DNA of 8,436 bases, taken from assembly GCA_021767885.1 (NCBI GenBank), contig JAASSM010000046.1, positions 1 to 8,436 on the forward strand, given 5' to 3'. The translations under genes were made by a program, and so were the position numbers. Positions 1 through 6,136 of the stretch are shown piece by piece. Under the pieces are notes generated by a model, which saw nothing but the letters and a program-made list of their open reading frames with translations, did no database searches and was not told where the DNA came from. The DNA comes from a bacterium (GTDB lineage Bacteria; Krumholzibacteriota; Krumholzibacteria; LZORAL124-64-63). Positions within the stretch are counted from its first letter, which is position 1. The number at the start of each line of letters is the position of its first letter.

Positions 1-1104
<1,104 letters not shown>

Positions 1105-1109
1105 GCTCG

Positions 1110-1118
1110 CCTTTCTCC
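1110..1118 (-). promoter_or_regulatory. Shine-Dalgarno of the response regulator
   Basis: On the minus strand GGAGAAAGG sits just upstream of the ATG at 1104, with the AAAGG part 5 nt from the start. It supports this start and independent ribosome loading on the shared kinase-regulator mRNA. Confidence 0.7.
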
Positions 1119-1121
1119 GGG

Positions 1122-2453
1122 TCAGCCGGCGGGGCCGGCCGCCGGCAGGGTCAGGGTGGCCACGCAGCCGCGGCCGTCGGTACGGTCGGTCAGGGCCAGG
1201 TCGCCGCCGTGCTCGCGGCAGATGCGCCGGGAGATGGCCAGGCCCAGGCCCGACCCCCGGGGCTTGCTGCTCCAGAACGGCTCGAAGATCCGCTCGCCGG
1301 CGCCGGCCGGCAACCCCTCACCTTCATCGATCACCGTCAGGCGCCAGCGTCCGGCCTCGTGGCGCAGGCCCACGTGCACCGGGCCGCCGTCGGGCATGGC
1401 GTCACGCGCGTTCAGCAGCAGGTTCAGCACCACCTGCTGCAGCCGGCGCGGGTCCGCCTCCACCACCGCCTGCGGCAGCGGCTCGACGATCTCCACGGTC
1501 ACGTCCTGGCCGGCCAGCTCCTCGGTGGCCAGGCGGATGGTGCGCCGGACCAGCTGCGTCAGGTCCACCCGCTCGGCCTCGGCCGCCGTGTCGGTGCCGA
1601 AGGCGAGGTAGCCGGTGAGGATCCGGTCGAGGCGGTCCACCTCCTCGGGGATGAACTCCACCACCGGCTCGTCGATCCCGCGGTCGCGCAGCACCTGCTG
1701 AAGATGCTGGCCGGCGCCGCGGATGATGCCCAGGGGGTTGCGGATCTCGTGGGCGATGCCGGCGGTCAGCCGCCCCATGGCGGCCAGGCTCTCCTGCTCC
1801 AGCAGCGTCGTGCGCGCCCGCTCCAGGGCCCGCTGGCTGCGCAGCAGAACCCCGCCGAGCAGGGCGAGCACGACGACCACCACCGCCACCGTCAGCAGGG
1901 CGCCGTGGCGTAGCGTGGCCAGGGCGTCGAAGAAGTCGGCGCTGCCCTCGACGGTGAGCACGCCCACCAGATCGCCCCAGCTGTCACGCACCGGAACGTG
2001 GGCGGATTTCTGATAGAGGGACCCGAGCCGGTAGAGCCGCGACACCGCCGGCTCGCCCACCTGGGCGCGCGCGACGGCGGTGCGGTCGGTGCTCCAGAAC
2101 ACGTTGGCCTCGCCCCACGCCAGCCGGCCGGCGGCCGAGACGATCACCACACCCGTGCTGTCGCAGAGGGTGATCTCGGCGAGGTCGTTCTGCTCGCGGA
2201 TGCGCTCGAGGCGGCTGGAGAGCCAGATCAGGTCGGTGTCGGGCTCGGGGTCCACCGCCCAGCCGGGTACGGCGTCGCCATCCACCAGGTGCACCGCGGT
2301 GGTGCCCACGGCGAGCAGGCGCTGGCCCAGCGCCCGGTCCAGCCGCTCGCGGGCGCCACCGTACAGCAGGGCCAGGCCCACCACCACCACCGCGAGGATC
2401 GCGAGGTAGGCGGCGGCGGCGACCAGCGACCAGCGGCGACGACCGGGGATCAC
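1122..2453 (-). CDS. Membrane sensor histidine kinase, partner of the adjacent NtrC-type regulator
   Basis: 443-residue inner-membrane kinase. A first membrane segment (about 9-32) and a second (about 184-205) bracket an extracytoplasmic sensor of about 150 residues. Its stretch around 147-175 ('YQKSAHVPVRDSWGDLVGVL') looks like a PAS/Cache-type (PDC) fold. The kinase core follows: HisKA with H235 in 'GIAHEIRNPLG', N-box 'LNLLLNARDAM' (N348), G1 'DEGEGLP' (D376), F-box 'IFEPFWSSK' (390-397) and G2 'GSGLGLA' (400-406). It resembles NtrB/ZraS/HydH-type kinases, which pair with sigma-54 activators, and such a regulator lies 17 nt downstream. The reading frame stays open up to an ATG at 2618, but that start would overlap the upstream gene by 77 nt and add 55 low-complexity residues. 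The GTG at 2453 has GGAG 8 nt upstream and places the membrane segment near the N-terminus, so it is preferred. The ligand is unknown. Confidence 0.94.
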   Translation of the reverse strand: MIPGRRRWSLVAAAAYLAILAVVVVGLALLYGGARERLDRALGQRLLAVGTTAVHLVDGDAVPGWAVDPEPDTDLIWLSSRLERIREQNDLAEITLCDSTGVVIVSAAGRLAWGEANVFWSTDRTAVARAQVGEPAVSRLYRLGSLYQKSAHVPVRDSWGDLVGVLTVEGSADFFDALATLRHGALLTVAVVVVVLALLGGVLLRSQRALERARTTLLEQESLAAMGRLTAGIAHEIRNPLGIIRGAGQHLQQVLRDRGIDEPVVEFIPEEVDRLDRILTGYLAFGTDTAAEAERVDLTQLVRRTIRLATEELAGQDVTVEIVEPLPQAVVEADPRRLQQVVLNLLLNARDAMPDGGPVHVGLRHEAGRWRLTVIDEGEGLPAGAGERIFEPFWSSKPRGSGLGLAISRRICREHGGDLALTDRTDGRGCVATLTLPAAGPAG

Positions 2454-2461
2454 GGCGGCGG

Positions 2462-2465
2462 CTCC
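2462..2465 (-). promoter_or_regulatory. Shine-Dalgarno deciding the GTG start of the kinase
   Basis: GGAG on the minus strand lies 8 nt before the GTG at 2453. No in-frame ATG exists between 2453 and the upstream gene's stop, so this site is the main reason for choosing the GTG start. Confidence 0.6.
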
Positions 2466-2512
2466 AGGACGGGGGCGGAATGTCGGGACGCGCCGAGCAT
2501 AGCAACCGCACG

Positions 2513-2533
2513 AGCCGGCGAAAAGCGCCGGCT
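2513..2533. repeat. Perfect hairpin (8-bp arms, 5-nt loop) between lipoprotein gene and kinase gene
   Basis: Plus strand: AGCCGGCG, loop AAAAG, CGCCGGCT. The arms are perfectly complementary. It starts 9 nt after the stop of the endonuclease-like gene (2542) and lies 60 nt upstream of the kinase start, within the 88-nt gap 2454-2541. It could be a transcription terminator or processing site separating the methyltransferase/lipoprotein transcript from the two-component genes. No U-tract follows on either strand (the only T-run is in the loop when read on the minus strand), so an intrinsic terminator is uncertain. I see no convincing promoter in the rest of the gap. Confidence 0.5.
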
Positions 2534-2541
2534 GCAGGGCG

Positions 2542-3438
2542 TCACCGGGCGCTCGTCCAGCCCACCCGGGCCCAGACCGGGAAGTGGTCGCTGGCCCGCG
2601 CGTGCCCGGCCACGCCATGGGCGCCGGCGCGCAGGCCGCGCAGGAAGATGTGGTCCAGCTCGCAGCGCGCGCCCACCAGGCGGCCCGGATGCCAGCCCAC
2701 CGTGCATCCGGCCGGAGGCACCGCGAGCAGGCGGGCCTCGCGGCGGTAATGCTTGCGCAGGGCGGACAGGTCCCCGGGCAGGCTGGTGTTGAAGTCGCCG
2801 CCCACGATGAGCGGGCCGTCCCAGTCCCCTACCAGGCTGTCGAGCACCGCGGCGGCCTGCTCCAGACGCATGCCCGGGGTGAGCACCGGCGTGGAGATGT
2901 GCAGGCTCACGGTGCGGACCGGCGTGCCGGCGATGTCGAGGTCGGCGGCCACGGCGATGCGGCGATTGCCGGTCCAGGGGTGGGGGTGGGGCAGGACCAG
3001 CAGCTGCGAGTTCGTGATGGGCCAGCGCGAGAGGATGGCGTTGCCGAACGGCAGGCCATGATGCGGATGCAGCGACGCCGGCTGGTAGAGGGCATGCAGC
3101 CCCAGCGCCCGCGCCAGGGAGTCCACGCCCACCGGGCCCATCTCCTGCAGCAGCAGCACGTCGGGGTCATCGAGGCCGGCGGCTCGCAGGTCCGACACCG
3201 CCAGGCCCACGTCCTCGCCGTACTGGATGTTGTAGGTCACCAGCAGCAGGCTGTCGGGGCGGGAGGGGGCGGCCGCCGTCTCGGCCTCGCCGAGCCGGGT
3301 GGCCTCCAGGCGCAGCTCGTGGGACAGCGCGGGCACGAGGGCGGGATCGGCCGAGCAGCCGGCGCCCAGACCCAGGGCGGCGGCCAGCAGGATCGCCGCC
3401 AGCACGGCGGCCATGACGATGCGGAGGTTGCGAGACAT
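2542..3438 (-). CDS. Endonuclease/exonuclease/phosphatase (EEP) fold lipoprotein
   Basis: 298 residues. The N-terminus (1-28) is a signal peptide: basic 'MSRNLR', a hydrophobic Ala/Leu core and a lipobox-like 'LGAGC' with C28 as probable lipidated residue, followed by S29. The -3 residue is Gly rather than the usual Leu, so lipidation is likely but not certain. The rest matches the metal-dependent EEP superfamily (DNase I, ExoIII, inositol phosphatases, sphingomyelinases). Landmarks in order are N70 in 'VTYNIQYG', E99 in 'LLLQEM', H180 in 'VSLHIST', D215 and N217 in 'VGGDFN', D262-H263 in 'ELDHIF' and D284-H285 in 'ASDHFPV'. All usual catalytic and metal-binding motifs are present, so it should be an active phosphodiesterase or phosphomonoesterase. 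Substrate (extracellular nucleic acid, phospholipid head group or sugar phosphate) cannot be read from sequence. The start is 5 nt after the methyltransferase stop, implying translational coupling; the Shine-Dalgarno is weak. Confidence 0.92.
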   Translation of the reverse strand: MSRNLRIVMAAVLAAILLAAALGLGAGCSADPALVPALSHELRLEATRLGEAETAAAPSRPDSLLLVTYNIQYGEDVGLAVSDLRAAGLDDPDVLLLQEMGPVGVDSLARALGLHALYQPASLHPHHGLPFGNAILSRWPITNSQLLVLPHPHPWTGNRRIAVAADLDIAGTPVRTVSLHISTPVLTPGMRLEQAAAVLDSLVGDWDGPLIVGGDFNTSLPGDLSALRKHYRREARLLAVPPAGCTVGWHPGRLVGARCELDHIFLRGLRAGAHGVAGHARASDHFPVWARVGWTSAR

Positions 3439-3443
3439 CCTGC

Positions 3444-4130
3444 TCAAGCTAGCGAGGGCGAACCGTCCGGTCCAGCAGTCGCTGCGCGCCGTGAACCGGC
3501 GGAGACGTCGCGGCGGGGCCGTCGGTAGACCACCAGCAGGCGCTCGCGAGACCGATCGCGGTTCACCGGTTCCAGCGTCCGGGTCTCGGCCACCAGGCCG
3601 GCGTCGGTGAAGGCGGACAGCTCCTCCGGGCGCAGGCGCCACGGCGGCCCCTGCGGTTCGGTGTCCCGGGCGCGCAGGTCGCAGATCACCACCAGGCGCC
3701 CTCCGGGCGCCAGCGTGCTCGCCACCGCGGCCATGCCGCGCTCCTGCCAGGCGGGCGGCAACGACTGGATGGTCCGGTGTTCCACCACCAGATCGAAGGC
3801 GCCGCGCCAGGCCGGCGGCAGGCTGAAGAGCTCCCGGACGTGCCAGTCGATGGTGGACCCCGCCCAGCGCTCGCGGCAGAGCGCGATGGCGCTCCCGGCC
3901 ACGTCGAAGGCGGTGACGGCGAGCCCCCGGCGGGCGAGCTCGGCGGCATCGTCGCCGAGGCCGCAGCCCACCACCAGGGCCCGGTCGCCGGGGCCGGTGT
4001 CGGGCCGGGCGTCGAGCCAGCGGACCAGCAGCGGTGACGGCTCCTGCCGATCCCAGGGCACGCCCCGGCCGGACGTGTCGGTGGCGGCGTAGATGTCCTC
4101 GAACCAGTTCTCGGGTGCGTCGCGATCCAT
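3444..4130 (-). CDS. Class I SAM-dependent methyltransferase, TPMT-like
   Basis: 228 residues, cytoplasmic, no signal or membrane segment. Motif I is 'ALVVGCGLGDD' (51-61), the SAM-binding Gly loop. The acidic residue after strand beta-2 is D76 in 'AVTAFDVAGSAI'. Motif IV is 'FDLVVEHRTIQSLPP' (112-126), followed by the usual 'LAPGGRLVVI' strand (140-149). The N-terminal 'GVPWDRQEPSPLLVRWL' (23-39) resembles the 'PWD..rP.P.l' signature of thiopurine S-methyltransferase/halide methyltransferase relatives, suggesting a small-molecule (S, halide or metalloid) acceptor; this is inference from motif memory. The last 20 or so residues are Ala/Gly/Ser-rich and probably disordered. The ATG at 4130 is preceded by AGGAG at ideal spacing. 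It is first in the minus-strand cluster and divergent from the TrhA gene across 135 bp. Methyltransferase identity is secure; substrate is unknown. Confidence 0.92.
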   Translation of the reverse strand: MDRDAPENWFEDIYAATDTSGRGVPWDRQEPSPLLVRWLDARPDTGPGDRALVVGCGLGDDAAELARRGLAVTAFDVAGSAIALCRERWAGSTIDWHVRELFSLPPAWRGAFDLVVEHRTIQSLPPAWQERGMAAVASTLAPGGRLVVICDLRARDTEPQGPPWRLRPEELSAFTDAGLVAETRTLEPVNRDRSRERLLVVYRRPRRDVSAGSRRAATAGPDGSPSLA

Positions 4131-4135
4131 GGCCT

Positions 4136-4140
4136 CTCCT
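4136..4140 (-). promoter_or_regulatory. Strong Shine-Dalgarno of the methyltransferase
   Basis: AGGAG on the minus strand lies 5 nt before the ATG at 4130. It fixes that start although the frame remains open far upstream (to about 5900). Confidence 0.8.
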
Positions 4141-4151
4141 GGCGATGCGCA

Positions 4152-4171
4152 ATGACGAGCGTTCTCGTCAT
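4152..4171. repeat. Perfect inverted repeat, candidate operator
   Basis: Arms ATGACGAG and CTCGTCAT with a 4-nt CGTT spacer, 20 bp overall. It lies 22 bp from the methyltransferase start and 95 bp from the trhA start. The size and symmetry suit a homodimeric repressor or activator site. It could alternatively form an RNA hairpin in the methyltransferase leader. No regulator gene for it is visible in the window. Confidence 0.55.
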
Positions 4172-4185
4172 GAAAATGCGTTTTC
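4172..4185. repeat. Short inverted repeat abutting the candidate operator
   Basis: GAAAA, TGCG, TTTTC: perfect 5-bp arms directly next to the 4152-4171 repeat. It is among the most AT-rich short stretches in the window. It may mark promoter melting DNA or a second binding half. Too short to be certain it is not chance. Confidence 0.35.
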
Positions 4186-4254
4186 CCGGTCTCGCCACCT
4201 CGACGGTGGACCTCGGCGGCGCGTTGGTGCATCCTGATGCGCTCGCACAGCAGC

Positions 4255-4260
4255 GGAGGA
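4255..4260 (+). promoter_or_regulatory. Shine-Dalgarno deciding the trhA start
   Basis: GGAGGA is 5 nt upstream of the ATG at 4266. The same frame is open back to an ATG at 4152, which lies inside the inverted repeat and has no ribosome site, so 4266 is the start. Confidence 0.8.
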
Positions 4261-4265
4261 CACCC

Positions 4266-4922
4266 ATGCAGCCAGTGACCCGCCATCGCGGCGGCTACTA
4301 TTCGCCGGCCGAGGAGACCGCCCACGCCATCACCCATGGTCTGGGCTGCCTGCTCGCGGTGGCCGGCCTGGTCGTCCTGGTGGTGCAGGCCGTCCGCCGG
4401 GACGAACCCTGGGAGGTGGTGGGCGCCGCCGTCTTCGGCGCCACCATGGTGCTGCTGTACCTCGCATCCACCCTCTATCACGCCATCACCGCACCGCGCG
4501 CCAAGCGGGTGCTCAAGCGCGTGGACCATGCCGCGATCTACCTGCTCATCGCCGGCACCTACACGCCGCTCTGCCTCGGGCCCCTGCGCGGGCCCTGGGG
4601 CTGGTCGCTGCTGGGCGTGGTATGGGGGCTGGGCCTGGCCGGCGCCGTGCTGGACGTGGCCTCCGGCCGCCGGTTCAAGTGGCTGTCCATCACCGTGTAC
4701 CTGCTCATGGGCTGGCTGGTGGTCACGGCCCTGCGGCCCATGCTCGCCGAACTCGACGGCACCACCCTGGGCTGGATCGCCCTGGGCGGCCTGTTCTACA
4801 CCGGCGGCGTGGCCTTCTACCTCTGGCGCCGGCTGCCGTGGCACCACGCCATCTGGCACGTCATGGTGGTCGGGGGCAGCCTGAGCCACTGGATGGCCGT
4901 CCAGCGTGCCCTGGCCCTCTAG
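4266..4922 (+). CDS. trhA: TrhA / hemolysin III family (PAQR-like) 7-TM membrane protein
   Basis: 218 residues, the usual length of bacterial hemolysin-III/TrhA (YqfA) proteins, with about seven hydrophobic segments. The family's conserved polar residues are all present: 'EETAHAITHGLG' (E15/E16, H24), 'ASTLYHA' (S68, Y71-H72), 'DHAAIYLLIAGTYTP' (D87-H88 to P101) and the C-terminal 'HHAIWHVMVVGGSLSHW' (H193, H194, H198, H208). In the wider PAQR/CREST superfamily the conserved His and Asp residues coordinate a metal, so a metal-dependent hydrolase activity inside the membrane is possible. Published work on TrhA links it to membrane energetics and fatty-acid homeostasis; the older 'hemolysin' label is probably misleading. 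A cluster of conserved residues with no gaps suggests a functional protein. It is first in the plus-strand operon, with the DUF819 gene 21 nt downstream. Confidence 0.93.
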   Translation: MQPVTRHRGGYYSPAEETAHAITHGLGCLLAVAGLVVLVVQAVRRDEPWEVVGAAVFGATMVLLYLASTLYHAITAPRAKRVLKRVDHAAIYLLIAGTYTPLCLGPLRGPWGWSLLGVVWGLGLAGAVLDVASGRRFKWLSITVYLLMGWLVVTALRPMLAELDGTTLGWIALGGLFYTGGVAFYLWRRLPWHHAIWHVMVVGGSLSHWMAVQRALAL

Positions 4923-4928
4923 CCCGCG

Positions 4929-4934
4929 AAAGGA
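4929..4934 (+). promoter_or_regulatory. Shine-Dalgarno of the DUF819 gene
   Basis: AAAGGA is 9 nt before the TTG at 4944, in the 21-nt gap after trhA. It supports the rare TTG start, since no nearby in-frame ATG gives a complete first membrane segment. Confidence 0.6.
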
Positions 4935-4943
4935 CGCCGACCG

Positions 4944-6122
4944 TTGACGTCCCTCATCCCCGCACACGCCGACTGGGCCATCTGGACCCTCCTGCTGGCC
5001 GCCGCCGCCTTCGGGCTGTGGGCCGAGCGCACCCGCTGGGGCGCCCGGCTCTCGGGCTGCCTGGTGACCATGGGCGTCACCTTCCTGCTGTCGAACCTGC
5101 GGATCCTGCCGGCCACGGGCGCGGCGCCCTACGACGTGACCTGGTCCTACCTCGTACCGCTGGCGATCCCCCTGCTGCTGCTGCGCGCCGACATCCGGCG
5201 GATCCTGCGCGAGGCCGGGCCCACGCTGGGGGCGTTCCTGCTGGGCGGCGTGGGCACCGTCCTGGGCACCATCCTCGCGTTCCGCCTGGTCCCCCTCGGC
5301 GAGCATGGCTGGCAACTGGCCTCCATCTTCTGCGCCACCTACGTGGGCGGCTCCATGAACTACGCGGCCGCGGCCGAGGCCGTGGGGCTGCGCGCCGGCG
5401 ACCTGCTCACCGCCGGGGTGGCCGCCGACAACCTGGTCATGGCGCTCTACTTCCTGGTGCTCTTCGCCTTGCCGGAGTGGACCTGGCTGCGCGACCGCTT
5501 CCCGCGTCGCCGCGAGGCCGCCCCCGTGGCCACCGGCGGCACCGCTGGCGTGGGGCCGGCCAGCAGCGGCCCGGTGCAGCCCGGAGACGGCCGGGCCCTG
5601 CCCGACGCCCTGGGCGCGCTGGCCGCCGTGGCCCTGGCCGCCGGCCTCTGCACCGCCGGCTTCGCCCTGGCCGACCTCGCCGGCTGGACCGGTGGGGGCG
5701 TCCTGGTGCTCACCGCGTCGACCGTGGCCCTGGCCACCCTCGCGCCGGGGCCGCTGCAGCGCCTGGCCGGTGCCGAGACCGTGGGCATGCTCCTGATGCA
5801 GGTCTTCTTCGCGGTGATCGGTGCGAGCGCCAACGTGCTGGTGGTGCTGCGCGTGGGGCCGGTGCTCTTCGGCTTCGCCGCCCTCATCCTCACCATCCAC
5901 CTGCTGGTCCTGCTGACGGGCGGCCGCCTGCTGCGGCTGGACCTGCGGGAGCTGGTGATCGCCAGCAACGCCAACATGGGCGGCCCCACCACGGCGGCCG
6001 CCATGGCCGCGGCGCGGCGGTGGCGCTCGCTGGTGCTGCCGGCCATCCTCTGCGGCACGCTGGGTTACGCGGTGGCCACCTTCGTGGGCGTGGGACTGGG
6101 GCAGTGGCTCCGCACCTGGTGA
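4944..6122 (+). CDS. DUF819 family polytopic membrane protein, putative transporter
   Basis: 392 residues from a TTG start, with about ten hydrophobic segments. The family is recognised from two Gly/Asn motifs, 'TYVGGSMNYAAAAEA' (132-146) in the first half and 'SNANMGGPTTAAAMA' (341-355) in the second. Both have a GG flanked by Asn and Ala-rich helix ends. They look like pseudo-symmetric halves of an inverted-repeat transporter, as in the cation/proton antiporter and bile-acid symporter fold group to which I recall DUF819 (B. subtilis YjcL-like) being linked. A hydrophilic, low-complexity loop (about 184-220) separates the halves. 'ADNLVMALYFLVLF' (161-174) is another typical stretch. Substrate is not known for the family as far as I recall. 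It sits between trhA and a hybrid kinase with short gaps (21 and 14 nt), so transport or sensing by the three products may be linked. Confidence 0.88.
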   Translation: MTSLIPAHADWAIWTLLLAAAAFGLWAERTRWGARLSGCLVTMGVTFLLSNLRILPATGAAPYDVTWSYLVPLAIPLLLLRADIRRILREAGPTLGAFLLGGVGTVLGTILAFRLVPLGEHGWQLASIFCATYVGGSMNYAAAAEAVGLRAGDLLTAGVAADNLVMALYFLVLFALPEWTWLRDRFPRRREAAPVATGGTAGVGPASSGPVQPGDGRALPDALGALAAVALAAGLCTAGFALADLAGWTGGGVLVLTASTVALATLAPGPLQRLAGAETVGMLLMQVFFAVIGASANVLVVLRVGPVLFGFAALILTIHLLVLLTGGRLLRLDLRELVIASNANMGGPTTAAAMAAARRWRSLVLPAILCGTLGYAVATFVGVGLGQWLRTW

Positions 6123-6125
6123 ACC

Positions 6126-6130
6126 GGAGG
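6126..6130 (+). promoter_or_regulatory. Shine-Dalgarno of the hybrid kinase
   Basis: GGAGG is 6 nt upstream of the ATG at 6137, inside the 14-nt gap after the DUF819 stop. It selects this start over a GTG at 6119 that overlaps the upstream stop, and over the very long open frame beginning near 4622. Confidence 0.8.
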
Positions 6131-6136
6131 CGGCCG

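Larger units (their letters stand above)
4131..4265. promoter_or_regulatory. Divergent promoter/operator region between methyltransferase and trhA
   Basis: This 135-bp gap separates two divergent gene starts and must carry, or lie next to, the promoters for both transcripts. It contains the least GC-rich stretch nearby (about 4151-4185) and an unusual density of inverted repeats: 4152-4171, 4172-4185, 4195-4209 (CCACC/GGTGG arms) and 4229-4240 (GCATC/GATGC arms). I could not find a convincing sigma-70 -35/-10 pair or a sigma-54 GG-N10-GC element on either strand, so the exact promoters are not assigned. Confidence 0.6.

Noticed and set aside
2502..2516. Sigma-54-like element (GGCTCG...TTGC) on the minus strand before the kinase
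   Set aside because: The spacing between the GG and GC pairs is 11, not the strictly required 10, and flanking matches are poor.
2454..2618. Longer kinase start at the ATG at 2618
   Set aside because: It would overlap the lipoprotein gene and add a low-complexity leader before the membrane segment. The GTG at 2453 has GGAG at 8 nt.
3439..4152. N-terminal extension of the EEP lipoprotein frame
   Set aside because: It overlaps the methyltransferase out of frame and would bury the signal peptide. The start at 3438 places the signal peptide at the N-terminus.
4152..4265. Alternative in-frame trhA start at the ATG at 4152
   Set aside because: It lies inside the inverted repeat with no ribosome site and would add 38 residues not typical of the family. 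The ATG at 4266 has GGAGGA at 5 nt.
4131..5900. Upstream extension of the methyltransferase frame on the minus strand, antisense to trhA and DUF819
   Set aside because: Gly/Gln/His-rich low-complexity sequence with no domain. The methyltransferase has a strong Shine-Dalgarno at its own ATG (4130).
4622..6136. 505-codon upstream extension of the hybrid kinase frame
   Set aside because: It overlaps trhA and DUF819 out of frame and is Arg/Pro/Gly-rich with no domain. The ATG at 6137 has a good ribosome site.
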